The notes beneath the pieces were generated by a model that was given only the letters and a program-made list of their open reading frames with translations, searched no databases and was not told where the DNA came from. A stretch of 64,000 nucleotides of DNA from assembly GCF_003945595.2 (NCBI RefSeq), contig NW_024104443.1:806001-870000 (forward strand). Reading direction: 5' to 3'. The DNA is from Pipra filicauda (lineage: Eukaryota > Chordata > Aves > Passeriformes > Pipridae). The position numbers were made by a program, and so were the translations under genes. Each line of letters starts with the position of its first letter. The first letter of the stretch is position 1. Positions 51,028 through 64,000 of this stretch are shown here, one piece after another.

Positions 51028-54000
51028 AGTTACTGTGATGACACACAGGGATGCTGTACCTTGGTTCTGAGAGTACAGAAAGATCAGAAATTAAGGTTCT
51101 GCTCCAAGGTGTTTCCTCAGAGGGCACAGAATCTGGGCTTGTGGGACCAAAGCTGTGCTGCCTCAACAGCTCTTGCTTCTGAGTTCTAAATCTGATGACA
51201 CACTCCTATGGCACAAAGGGACAGAACAGGCTCGTGCTGCCTCAAGGATGTGTTCCTGGTGTACACAAAAAGCAGAAACAACTTAAAATCAGACATAAGT
51301 CCTGAAAGCATTTGGACCTCTGATTTTGAATACAAAAGGCTCGAGCACTAAGTAGCTCTGTCAGTTTAGGTGCGTTTTGTTTAGTCATTGGTGACATAAA
51401 AAGTCACTGGAAAACAAGATGAGTGACATTAAGGGGGGAGGGAGAAAGGCACAAATCTATGAAGTGCACAAAAAAAGCCAAAGCCCTGAGAACAGAACCT
51501 AATACATTTGCTGCCAAGCTATGTCCATTCCTTCTGCATTGCTTTTAAAATGACTTTTCAACTGGTGATGCAGAGCCAAATATCTCCACGGGTAACATGT
51601 ATCTCCCAAACCTGGTCGGAAATTAGCAAGCCTTAATAAAATTTATGCATGGCCTGCTATTGCAGTTCCACATCTAAAGGGAAAACAGATGTTCTCTTTA
51701 GTTATTCTCTTCATGTCCGAAGGAAAGCTGTTGGTTACAGTTTGTTTTTTAAAAAGGCTGGTGCTGAAAAGGTTACAAATGATGCAATTTTTGCAGTCCT
51801 ACTCTAAGGCTCCCTGTGAACCTGAACTGCTGAGGCGACACTTGCAGATGCCTGTCACCTACTTACCAGCCTCATATTTCTTAACACCTACACTCCAGGA
51901 TGAATAAATGGAAGAGAGTCCCCAGGAATTGCTGAGATCACTGGCAGGCTGGCGGGCCAGGCTCCAGCCCCTCTCTGAATCCACTCTGGAGTTCCTTGGC
52001 CCCAGTGAGTTCCAAAGGTGAGGCGGAATGGATGTGCATCTGAAAAGTGTTATTAGAGATGTCACTAAATGGGCCTCTCAAGGCTTCAGCATGGAGAAGA
52101 AAAGCCTTGATTCCTCACCTCCTTCACCTGCCTCCCTTCACTGAGCACATGTGCATCCTGCCCACGGCATTTTCCACTCCCACTGCAGATGGGCAATCTT
52201 TCCTCTTCCCATTTTTACACAAATATTTTCAAGATGTGCAGAAACGTTGGCACTTACAGTGAGTGTTTGCCAGCTGAAAGAGTTTGCCCCTGCAAACATG
52301 GATGCATGCATGCACATATATCTGGGATTCATCCTTTGCTTTGGGGGTGAGAGTCAAACACAGAGGCTTTCAAAATGCTAATATTTGTTTGTTTCGACAA
52401 CATATTTATTCATTGCTCCCTGAATAGGGGATCCCAAGCCTTCTTTATTCCTCTGCAGCTACCAAGTGGACATTAATTAAAAAAGCTGCTCTCCATCCAC
52501 AAAAAAAATGCCCCAAAACAACAGCAAGTGCAATAAATTGTAGACATTGGCTTATAATAACCTTTATAAGTGTTTATCCAAACAATCCTTTTTTAGCCTG
52601 TGAATATTCATGGTCTTACAGGCAATATGAAGGGATAAACACTCACACCAAACCTAAACGTGACTACCAGCTAATTTAGGAATTATTACTCTCCAAAAAA
52701 TGGAGAAGGAAGAGACTCTGTCATTTAAAGAAACGATAGCAAATGATGCAAAACCCAGGTGGCAGGAATGCAGAGAAGAGCTGGCAGGAGCTAACCAGAT
52801 GAGTGATCAGCATTTTATTCAGACAGTGTTTCAGCGTCCACCCAGAGGAGATTAAGTATCCTGTCCTCTCAGTGCAAAAAAGGAGAAATAAATCAGGTTT
52901 TACCACAAGTAGGGTGGCAGGGAGTTAATTAGGAATGGAAAAAACATATTTCAGTTTGAAAAGGAATAAAAAATGGACAAATGAAGGAGCTAAAATTCAC
53001 TGAAAACATGTTGGAACACACCTGGGAAGCTGACTGAGAATCTTGCAGGGGGATCTGCAGCCCCAGGGGACTGACACAACAGGTGATGCAGACAGCTCAG
53101 CTGAAAGCTGCAGTCCAGCAGCCAAATGCTGTTGCTTTGAGTTGTTATATGAAAGCAGACATTTCCCATAGCCTGTCTCCTGTCAGAGTCTTTCCAACCA
53201 CAAAGCATATAAAAAAGGCAGGGTTGCATAAAGAAATGAAAGAAGCTTAGTTTTCCTCTTAACGCAGTTTTTAAAAACCACAACCCTCATTAGAGTCCAC
53301 AGGAATTGCTCCACATCTCTTCTAATTTGCCTCCCAGGATTTGTGCAAAACTAGAAGATGACAGATTTTGCTATTAAAACAAGCAAAACTACACCAGAAA
53401 ATTAGTAGAAACCACAAGCAGCAGAACAGTGGTGAAACCACCTTATTGCCCCGTGTTCAGCGATTTCCATTAATGATTTAACAGTAAAGGTCAATTAAGT
53501 GAGTAGCAGACACTGATACACGTGGGCTGTGGCTCTGCTCTGTGTTGGTGGAGCACATGCATATGAATATGTTAAAGCAGGAGAAGCTTCCAAAGGCAAT
53601 GCACCATTTCTCCCAGGTCTGATCCGAGGTAGATGTGCCTGGGGCATGTTCCTCTAGTCCTAAGGAAGATCAGTTCCAGCCTAAGAGCTGCCAGTCCCTG
53701 CCTCAGTCAGCTGGAGGACAGTGTTTTTAGGAGGGATGAAGGTTTCTGTATCCCACTGGGTTTAAACCCTGGGTACCAGTGGGTTTGGGGGCACGTTGCC
53801 TTGCAGGAGGCAAAGTCCTGTCTGTCAGCTGATGGTGACAACATCACCTCTATGGAAAATGGCACAGGTCCTGCTGCATGCCATTCCAGATCCCTTCTTG
53901 CCAAGAATGCCGTAGGCTGCAGGCCACTGCTCAAGAGGAAAGGCTTGGATGTGAATGAATGCATGAACATGGCTCCTGGCTGAAATATTTAATCAGTGTG

Positions 54001-57000
54001 TAAGTGACTTTCTGCCACCAGTGAATATCAACGCTCCTCATCTTGGGTAAAGGCTGGGAGTCACATTTCAGCAGTGTTTTCAGAAAGCACCAATATATTC
54101 ACATGGCACCCTCTGATGCAAGAGCCCGGGCTGTGGTCAATCACCATTCCAGTAATTCAGGAGAGTGCAGAGGAAGGAGTGCTGGCTTTTGACTGTCTCC
54201 ATGTTTGTTATTTATACACTGTGTCATCTGGAGCTTGTTGTTTGCTTGTAGCTTTGGGCTGACAGTTCCCTGATTCCAAAGGCAATTCAGCCCCTGACAT
54301 AAAGCAGAGGAACAATGCACAGTTCCTGTAAAACAACAGTGCTCCCCCCGCCACTGTCAGAATGCAGGGATTAGATGCAGAATAATGCAGTCCCTGATCA
54401 AACCTGCAGCTGTAATTCAACCTCTGGACAGTGCTGATGCCATAAATTTGGGAAGAAAGTGCAGCTCAAGCGATTTGTGAACAAGAGCTGGTGAGTCCAA
54501 TTGAATTACAGTGGTGAGAGCAGCCGGGATCCCCCTGCACCGAATCATTACTAATGAGAGCCAGAGAGTGATTACTTACAACTTTAATGAAATTGAATTT
54601 TAATTTATAACCTTGGCTAGAAGAAGGAAGAAACATACAATGAATATTTGTGGGTGACAGGGCAAAAACTACAACCAGAAACCCCAAATAAATGGACGGA
54701 GAATGCATTCTCCTGGAAGAGACAAGGTAACATTTTATCTCCAAAAATAAATTAATATTTTAGGAAACAGTTGGGATACAGTAAGAACGGAAGAAAGCTA
54801 CTCTATAACACAGTTCTGATGATGAAAGACCTCAGGAAGAAAATGTTCCAATATGTTTTCTCCAACCCATCTATGATGCTCAGAAGAAGGGGATCTGTTT
54901 AGCTGAATCTCAAGCCATCACTGCCTATTATTTTTGCATGAAATCAGCAGAATTGTAACTACAAGCACCACTGACATATGATGATCAGATAATGCCATGG
55001 AACTCTTTCTGAGCAATTCTTCCAACTTCAGCTCTGAGTGGTTATTCACTACTGGAAGGAAAAGCATAATCAACACTAAATACTGGTTTAAATAGAACAA
55101 TGTTTGTTGCTGGTTCCCATGTTGGAGGCATCACTCTGCTATTTTAATATCCTTTTTGATATTTCACTGTTTCTACTGGGCTACAGTAAGGAGGTAAAGA
55201 AAAGTGGTTTATGAAGTTCATCCCAGATATGGAAATGTGAGGAGGGAGATGGAAAAACAGAGAACTCGAGTAAGGAACACAAAATGGATGAATAAGGGAG
55301 CACTGGAGGCTCACATCACAGACCACACAAGTTTTGCCACTTAAATTGTGAATCTGCAATTTGGGGATGATTAGAAAGGTTTGGGATGTGTAGTGGAAGG
55401 TCTGAGACATGGGACTTGCAGCCAGGGTCACACCAATCAGGCAGAGTGCTGCAGAGGTGCTGAAAAACACTCAGACTTTTGACTTTACATTTATTTTACA
55501 GAAGGTAAATCAATATCTCCTCACCCCAGTGCACTTGTGTCATATGGCTTTCTGTTACAAGGTGACCAGGGCTCGGACATGTCTCTTCTGAACTGAAAAC
55601 AGCTTAATCCAAAGGGATTTTTTTTTCTGAAGAATGGCTAAAGCACTGTATTACCTCATGCCACAGGGTGATGGGATCCAACCCAGTGTTTTATTGTACA
55701 ACTTGGGAATCAGCAAATAGAGACTATTACTACTGAAATAGTAAAACATGCCAATTGAGTGGGAATTCAGCGCTATTTGCATATATTAAACTATTTTGTT
55801 AAAACAAGCAGTATTAAATTGAGATTTGTTATAAAAGAGAGGGTTTTCAAAGAGACTGGGTTCTATCGAGAGAAATGTTATAAAAAGAGATCTCTAAGTG
55901 TCATTCCCTTCTTCAAAGAATTATTTTACATAAAAGTGTCATGCTCGCTCACCCAGACTCACATACCCCAACTGATTTTGGGAGCCGAAGCTGTTTCCCA
56001 TCACCACTGGAGGGAGACATCATTCCTTTAAAAAGCTGTAAAACTTCTGCTGTCATCACTGCACTTTGGTAAGAAAGAGTGAAAAAATAATCTGGAGAAA
56101 TACAGCTGCTGAATTTGGTCCAGGCTGGACACAGTAAATCACAGATTCTAATAACAATAATAATGCAGCATGAATGAAACAGTGCCAGATTAACAGAGAT
56201 ACTTAATGTTTCCACTCTGATCAATACTGCTCAAGTGAGTTTGCTCCAGGTGTCTGAACTTAGTCCTGGTTAAATCCACCACCAGTGTCTGACATATTCC
56301 CCTCCCTTCTTCCTCTCCCCCTCCCATCACTCACAATCTGTGCTTGCAGAAACCACTTGTGATGTTAAACTCTCAGGCTGATATTTCCTAACCCTTTATC
56401 TCACTGTGACCTTAAGTGAGACCAACAAATGTTCCCGTCAATGGCGTTATTTTCATTTTCACTTAACCCCTAGTGGCCTAGTGGCCTATTTTACAATCAT
56501 CCAATTACCCCCACTGCTGCTGAAAAAAACACAGGGAGAAAATAATTATTTGGTGCAGCTCAAGGTCATCAAGCTGCAGGAGGAGGGGGAGCCATGAGCT
56601 GAGCTCCAAGTCACTCAGGCACTGTTGGCCCACTGACAACTGCACGGATGTACTTCAGAGAGGGACCAGAGCACTACAACTCAGCTCTAAAAACCAAAAG
56701 CTTCTGCTGGTAGGACAAAAGAGGCAGTTCTGCTAAAAACAAACAACAAAAAAAGGAGGAATACTCTCCAAGGTCATGTGGCACATAGCCAAAGAGGATG
56801 ATGTTGGTCATGTATGTATGGAATCACTCTGCTGTGTGGTGCACACAGATGTGTGTTTACACGTGTACATGCAGTCACCCATTCTGCCTAAGTCACAAAA
56901 CAGCATCTCAGCAAGATAAAACAAGTGCCAACAAAGAAATTCCTGCGTGAGGGACTCTCACGCTCCCAGTAACAGTGAGGAGCCGACAGAAACTTTCAGC

Positions 57001-60000
57001 TCAGCTGACTGTCTGTGGTTTGTGTTTTGAGCTCCGCTGATGACACGTGCTGCCACCTGTGAGCTGCCTCCTCTTCACTCCTCAGGCAGGCTAATTCTAA
57101 AATTAGTGCAGAAAATAAAGCTTTTGTTAAACAGATATTCTCATCACCTCCCCACGCAACTGCATCTCACACCTACAGCTGCAGCCAACCATGAGTTTCC
57201 TGTTGTACTCACTGAATGGGGCAATTTCAGAGTAAATATAGTTCAAACGCTTATAAATCTCTAGAGTGAAATCCCTGCTGTGCTGAAAATAGGAGCTTCA
57301 CCACAGATTTTGATAGTTTTTTCAGGCAGTTTTTAAGTTGCTTTTGGTTCCCAGAGAGCCTTGTTAATGGCAAGGAGATGATTAATGCAGTTTTACAGCC
57401 TGTGCCATCCTGTGTCTTTCTGTTGACCCCCACGTCAGCTTCCATAAAGCACCACGTGCCTCCTGACAGTAATCATCTGCTCTTCCCTGATGGCTTAGAT
57501 GTGCTAGCTGAAGTCTGCAAGATCCAGCTGGTGATCTAAAGACATTAGAGAGGAGCTAGGAAGGAGCAGGAAAAAACATCATCGCCATCAGCCCCATTAA
57601 TTTTACTGCAGGACAAAACCTCACCCTGACACCACCAGATCGCCTCAGCCTAAGCATGAGTGTGGGGCTGTTCTCTCTGCTTGTGCCTTCCAGCTGCTTC
57701 AGCTCCAGCAGTGGTTCTGGTCAGTGCTGAGGATTTGTAAGGTATCATCTTGGAGAGCTAAGCTGTGCTCTGTATCCGTGATTCTCATGGATTTCCCTTG
57801 GACTCCACCTGCAGGACTTTACACACTGGTGGAGTCTCACTATCACAAAATCTCCATATGCTGTTTTAGAGCAGAGAAGGTCATGGCTTAGTTGCTGGAA
57901 GAACCCACTGTTCTGACTATCACCACAGAAAATAGCAAGAGCTAAAGAGAAGAGAAATTCAAATACATACCCCTACTGCACAGTGCAGTTCAATCTTCCC
58001 GAGGCATGCAAAGTAAATAGTGGTAATAAAATGTGATAGGAAAATCAATTGGAACAAATGAAGCACTGTCTGTGCTGTATTCCAGCTCCTCTGTCCCATT
58101 GTTACTGCTTTGATTAATAAACAGCAATCTGATAATGAGCAAATCAGCTCAGCACCAGGATATGGCGAAGGAAATGCTGCAGAGCTGCTACAGGGACAAA
58201 GCTGAATCTCCCCAGCACCAGGTTGTGTTTGGAAGGTGCTGGACTGATCCAGGGGCCTGGTCAGAGACACCATGACCACCTCAGGGCTCTGAGGGTGGAG
58301 CTCCTTAGGAGAGAAGCTGCTGTAAACCACTGGATTTGATATTTATAAACATGCACTTAGAACCAGGCATCAATTTTTCACATTCATTTAATAGAAGTTT
58401 ACCCCACTGGGTTTCTCTAGGGTGCAAAGATGAAGGCAACAGCCCAAAATTGGCTCTTAAAGAAGTATTTTAACAATACAGTGATGTTGGTATAAAGAAC
58501 TCCAACTAGATCAGAGTCAATATCCAGCTTAGTTCCTTCTGGTGCATATTTAGACAGAACTGAGGGCTAATGGAATTGTGTCTGTTCATGCCAGGAATAA
58601 ATCAGTTTGATTATGAAATATTCTTTATTTCTTAGCGTGTTTTTTTCTTTCCTGAACATTCTGAATGTCCCCATGACCACATCTAGAGATGGGCTTTGTG
58701 TAGCCCTTCCTGAGCACCATCCTGCTGTGTCCTGGTACCTTCCTAAGCACTATCAGGAGTTACTTTCTGAACACCAGTGTCTGAGCAGGGGGTTGAACTT
58801 CAGCAAGTGTCAGTGTCTGTTTCTGTTTCCTTGCTGTTTTGCTGATGCCTTCGTAGATGCAATCACTGCAGGCTGTGCCAGAGATCCTTGTTAGTCCCCC
58901 ACCTCTGTGAGCAAAAATTATCAGATTCCCTGACATTTCAGACACAAGGAGCAGTGTACATAATTGATGTGAGACCACTGGCTGCAGTGAATTTGAATCA
59001 GAAGTAGGGAGATGTTGTCCAAAGAACTGGATACACCAAACACTTGTCATCAAGAAATGGTTCCAAGAGCCAACTGCTGACCACCAGGAGGCTTTTCTAC
59101 CAACTTGTGAAAAAGAAGTTAATGGGATGGGGAATAAAGAAAAAATCCTAGTCCTCAAGTGGAATTTTTCCCGATTGCCAAGGTGACAAAGTGGCTATGT
59201 TGGCAGTGCCTTGAAAAGTCAGGATGGCTGCTGTGCCTGAGAGAGGGACAGGTGGAGTGGTAGCTATTACTGTTCAGAATGTTTTGCAGCAAGGGAAGCA
59301 AACTTCATCCCAGGGCTCTTCCACACTCCATCCCAGCTCCACTACTTTGCACTTCTTCCCATTTCCCCTGGTGGGAGCAGCCTGGTCCTGGCCCTGGTCC
59401 CAGTTCTTCACCCCTAGGATGGTAACTCTTCATTCTGCACAGACTCCTGACAAGCCTGAAGTGGATCTACCCCAGGTATCCCTCCACAACCTCTAACCTG
59501 CAGGCTGCTCGTACCACCCTGATGGAACTGGGGCCTGCAGGCACTTTACTGCCTCATCTTTGCCCAGGCATGATGGGGATCCTCTGAAAGAGCCATCTCT
59601 CTATCTTTGTCCTTCTACATCTGCACTTTGGAAGAAAATCAATATTGCTGTTTGTTGCTAAATTGTCAGACAGTTTTTGATGCTAATATCTGATGAAGCA
59701 GACATGCTGTTGTAGATAGTTACTCTCAAACAGGTTCTCTGTCATCTACCATCTGCTTTTAAAGGGTCTGTTTTTTCCCTTTTTTCCTAGTGACTAATGG
59801 TGCATTTAACCTCGGAGAGTGTCTGATCTGATCATCAGACAGTTTCCACTGCAGAGGAACAGAAAAAAAGGAGGTGAGGGAGAGAGGGTGGGTGAGCTTC
59901 CTGTTGTTCTAACTTGGCTTACTGGTAGGGTTCTCAAATCAAACTAGGGATCTCACCACTTGGGGCAGGTACCACTCAAACCCTTGATGCAGCTGCCAGA

Positions 60001-63000
60001 TGGAATCACAGCCTGGTTCTGAGTCTTGAGATAGAGCAGCGTAGCCCGAGGGGAGCCAGGTTGTGTCTCTGGCCCATGTGGACAAGCCCTCTCAGCTCTC
60101 TGTCCACCTGCTCCATCTGTACCAAGACATTAACAGCACCTTCTTCATGAAGCAGCATTAGTTCTACAGATGACAATTGTGGGGATGGGAGGCCTTCTGT
60201 TTGCTTTTGCAGCCTCAGAGATGAAAATTTACAAGGCACCAAGGAAAAGTCTTGGGCACAGGTTCTTCAGTGTTTGGGTACAGGATCATCCCTGAGGGAC
60301 AGACAGCTTTACAGAGATATCAAGTGTGATTTCTGGGAACACAGCAGAATTCTGCAGTACCTGAAAGATATGGGAGGAAATTTCATGCCATAGTTTTTCA
60401 ACACTGGGTTGGCTGAACTGGGATTTCTGTCCAGGAAAGTGTTGGACAGAATGGTTCCCTCAGTTCCTGCAGGTGCTGTGTGGGCAGAACTCTGGCACAG
60501 CACTGACAGTGTAACTCCTGCTGTACCAGTGACTGCACAGCTATCCAAGGTGCCAGTGCTAAAGAGCCCTAGTCACTGTGCTTGAACCAAAATGCACACT
60601 GGATTTGGTCTCCAAAGCCAAAAGGCCCATTGCCTTGATCCATTAGAGATGAGTCTGGAAAAGCAAAAGGTTTCTCTGCAATTACAGTTTTAATTTACAG
60701 ACTTTCCTGAATCTTTTGGTGCACTAGACCACTGCACAGAGCAGTGCTTTGATGAGGGATCTTAAGGCTGAATCAGCCCTTGTGTTACACAGACAGGGTG
60801 GAGGGCAAACAGCTCTGGAAACTGAGCAAGCAGGAGAAATGGAGAAAACAAGGTAACTTATAAGAACTGAATCACAATCTCCTGGTTGAAATCGTGCCCC
60901 TCTTTGTGAGGTACTATTCAATTCTCAGAACTGAATGAAAGCAAGGGAGGTGGAAAGTGCACCAAAGGGGAAGACATTTTCACGGTATAAGCTGATTAAG
61001 GCTGAATTACTTGAAGTACACAATATAAATAATTGCAAAATCCTAGAATGTTGCTCTCCCAGAAGCCCCTAACTTCTATGTCTTGCTTCTCCAGTCTCCA
61101 GGGAGCAGCATAATAATAAATGCTGTTTAGACAGCTCAGCCTGTGTGCCCATGCAGTGCTGAAACCCTCATGGCAGCTCCGGGGCTCAGCCCAAGCGGTG
61201 CCTCTCTCTCCATCCTTGCTACTGAGTTTTCCAATCCCAAGCCATGAAAATAGCTTGGCATAAAAGAAAACAGAAACCTCTAACAGGTTTATAGGCATTT
61301 TTCCAGCTTTGGCATCTATCTCCACTTAAAGTTTGTAGGCTCAAGTCTGCTTTGTGTGTGTTCCTACCCCCTTGCAAATTGTGCTGCCAGAGCTGTCTGA
61401 GCTGCAGCAGGACCGATTGACAGCTTTGCCTCCAGCCAGATTTCTGATTCAAAGCAATATCCAAGTCTGTGTAATAAAGTTTGCATGAAATTTTTACCTG
61501 CAACAATTCCCCAATGTGCTGAACTGCGTGATACCAACTTATATAATACATCATTTTTGCAGCAGAGTTAAACAAAACGCAAAGCCAGACTCAGTTTGAT
61601 TTTTCTCTCGTGATCACAGACATTATACCACATCTGAGAGCTATAAGCCATTACCTCCATCATTTTTTAGTATATAAACATCAAATACAACAAGTGTTTA
61701 AATCAAATCAAACGTTTAAATGTAGTCTTTTAAAAATATTTCAACTACAAAAATTAAAAATTAAAAAAAAATGCTTTCAGGTAAAAGACTAGAAGCATGT
61801 GAAATATTGAAAAGGACTGCCTCAGTATTATTGAAATATTTTAGATTTTTAGAAAATGAAATGTTAGAATGGAGAAATTTCCACAGACAATTGGTTTAGA
61901 TGAAAACATGTTTTCTAACAGAACAATATTCCATTGAAAAAATTTCCAATTGCATTTTCTAGTGGGCAATTTTTCAATGACATTTTCAAAAGAACAATCT
62001 ACATCTGAGAAATTTTCCAACAAGCTCTCGTGAGCTCTTAAAGGCAAGAAGAAGTAGTTTTCAAATAATCCATTTTGAAAGGCAGTTATTATTCTGTGTT
62101 TTACGCCTTTTACAGCAAAAGCAGCAGACCAAGCACAGGGCAGTTTCCGGACTTTCCGTTACCTCTTTTCTAACTTAAAATACAAATTACTGAGAAATGT
62201 TCCCAGACTTTAATTAAGAACCATGAGTAATTTTAAAACAGGTTGTGTTGTAAATGTTGCTTACCTTTGGTAGGGATACACACCTGGGATCCAGACACGG
62301 GTGTGTCAGGGCTGGGCCTGAGCTCTGGTGTTCAAGCATGGCCTCCAGTTCCAACTTGGGTCTGCAGCTTGATTTTCTTCCTTATTAGACTGATTTATAA
62401 TCTGAATTCTGGTGGTACCTGCAAGTCCAATTATTGATCCCAAATCTCATAGCAAGTGCTGTCTAACAGTACAAAACCACCCAAAGAATAACCCAACATA
62501 AAACTTGTCCCATCCTTACCCTCTGATGAGATCAGGTAAAGAATCTGCCTGTGACACTATTTACAGGAAACATTTACATTTCCAATTCCCCTTTTGTTTT
62601 CCTTATCATTGCTCCCAGTTTTTCAACCACACAATCCCTCCTGAAGCTGACTATGCCTGGCTGGGCATTTGTGCATTTGAGCCCAGGTTTGTGTATATGG
62701 GATGTGTATGTGAGGAGGGAAGTGCCTGGTGGCTTCAAGTGACACCTCACAAGCGAGATTTAGCAGAATTGAAAATACCACAAGGATCTACAGCCCAAGT
62801 TCCCAGTTTGCACTTCAAATCTGCCAGTTCAGGACTTGGAATCCACACTGAATCCAGCACTCTGACATTTAGGGAAAATCATGGCCTCTTTTCAAGATTT
62901 GAATTTATTTCAAAATATGCAGAGGTTGATTTCCTCCAATTCAGAGGGACAGCACTTAGATCTAGACCAGAACCACCTCCCAGCCAGTGTAAATGACAGT

Positions 63001-64000
63001 GGCCTCTTTCACTTTGTGGCTGTTTTGCAGCTCAACTCTGGGTACAGATCTGCTCTGAGTTCACACCCAGAAGTCAAGAGGGAATAGAGTTTTCAGTCCT
63101 TCTCCACTGTCACAGAGAGATGAGGGTTGTGCAAGCTATGGCACACAGTTGTGTCATGAACTTCACTTGACAGGGTCTGGTTGCTTTGCATCACATGAGT
63201 TGACAACCACAATGCCTTACAGCACCTGCAGAGTTGGGAATTTACAGATGTACTCGGATACAGAGAAGGAAAGACTGTTCCATGTATTCATTCCTCTCGT
63301 TTCACAGAAATAATTAGATCTCTTGTTCTCTGCCACAATCTGTAGTTCCACTTTTCCCATAAGGTGGTTTAGCTGTCCTAAATTACAGATCAAAAAGCTA
63401 AATGCTAAAGGCCAGGTTAATTCTCTTGTTTCTCTGTGTAGTCTATGAAAACCCCAGACAGTTCAGAGGGCAATTCATCTCACCCTTGGATAGCCATCTC
63501 CAGTAAGTCAGACAAACAGCTCTTTTTGGAGGTGTATCTCTGTTCATTGCAGAAGGAACCTCCTCCAGAGTTTGACATATGCCTTTCCTGTGCCGAAAGT
63601 GCAGTGGGATAAATCACATCCACAGCTGTTGCCCATGTACAGAGGGCTCAGATATAAAGCTGTGGTGAGATAAGATCACTGCAGAAACAACCATGGCAGC
63701 CTGAGATACTCCATCCCCTCAGCCCCACCAGCCATCTGTTCCAGCCATTCCAGCAGATGGTACTGATCCCTGTGGCACAGCCAGTGGGACACGGACATCC
63801 TCCGCGTTCTGTCCGGTGAGCAGTCAGCTGGTTGCTCCTGGAGGCATCTGACGCTGACCTGGCTGAACTTTTTGCTGAAGCAGCTGAGAAATGTTCCTAC
63901 AGTCCCTCCCATTGTTCAGCTGTGGACTCAAAAGCTCTCACAAGAGGGGCAGGAACAAACCACAGGCAGCTGTTCCGCAAGGTTGCATTATCAGGACACT
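51028..64000. other. Gene-poor intergenic DNA upstream of GNA12
   Basis: No supported gene in about 13 kb. The longest open frame (62505-62996, plus) has no recognisable domain. Segments with evenly unique, homeodomain-site-rich sequence (about 54460-54620, 52520-52680, 58090-58220) look like possible conserved non-coding elements, but conservation cannot be judged here. An inverted repeat lies at 61932-61979. In human, CARD11 lies on this side of GNA12, but none of its exons was recognised. Confidence 0.55.
61932..61979. repeat. AT-rich inverted repeat
   Basis: CATTGAAAAAATT (61932-61944) pairs with CAATTTTTCAATG (61967-61979) with a single bulged A, leaving a loop of about 22 nt. Three copies of a GAAAWWTTTCC-like motif (near 61876, 61937 and 62011) surround it. 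Confidence 0.55.

Noticed and set aside
62505..62996. 163-codon plus-strand frame
   Set aside because: No recognisable domain, no splice-site or codon-bias support, and similar chance frames occur throughout the window. A protein search would settle it.
1..64000. CRISPR arrays, bacterial operons, tRNA/rRNA genes, endogenous retroviral genes
   Set aside because: The spliced gene and CR1 repeats show a vertebrate genome. No spaced direct-repeat array, cloverleaf-like gene or retroviral gag/pol/env frame was recognised by eye; tRNAscan and a repeat-library search would be decisive.

Overview
The window is vertebrate nuclear DNA, most likely avian. It holds one recognisable protein-coding gene, split into four exons with canonical GT-AG junctions. 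Its CpG-island promoter is followed by introns of about 12, 21.2 and 1 kb. The only interspersed repeats I recognise are three CR1-type LINE 3' fragments, the typical retroelement of birds and other sauropsids. Most of the remaining sequence is AT-rich, non-coding and low in repeats.

The gene is GNA12, the alpha subunit of heterotrimeric G12, read on the minus strand. Its coding exons lie at 45012-44692, 32698-32483, 11319-11269 and 10281-9712. All three introns are phase 0, and together the exons encode 385 residues (107 + 72 + 17 + 189), against 381 in human from memory. The Cys11 lipidation site, P-loop, switch I Arg, switch II DVGGQ, NKMD and the DIMLQ C-terminus are all present, so the gene looks intact.

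Layout from left to right: 1 to about 3300, no supported gene; about 3300-9711, GNA12 3' UTR with an uncertain end and several candidate poly(A) signals; 9712-11319, exons 4 and 3; 11320-32482, intron 2, with a 31-bp minisatellite and a CpG-enriched patch; exon 2; 32699-44691, intron 1; 44692-45012, exon 1; about 44460-45660, CpG island with 5' UTR and promoter; 45660-64000, upstream intergenic DNA with three CR1 fragments and no supported gene.

The most striking unexplained structure is upstream of the promoter. Three perfect palindromic CRE sites (TGACGTCA) recur at exactly 31-bp intervals (45565, 45596, 45627), with a fourth perfect site at 45811. Other structures are a long imperfect hairpin in the putative 3' UTR (7127-7185), two short ATG uORFs, and a pyrimidine-to-purine strand switch near 48.1 kb. 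I found no evidence of a wholly new multi-gene system; this is an ordinary single-gene vertebrate locus with some interesting regulatory DNA.
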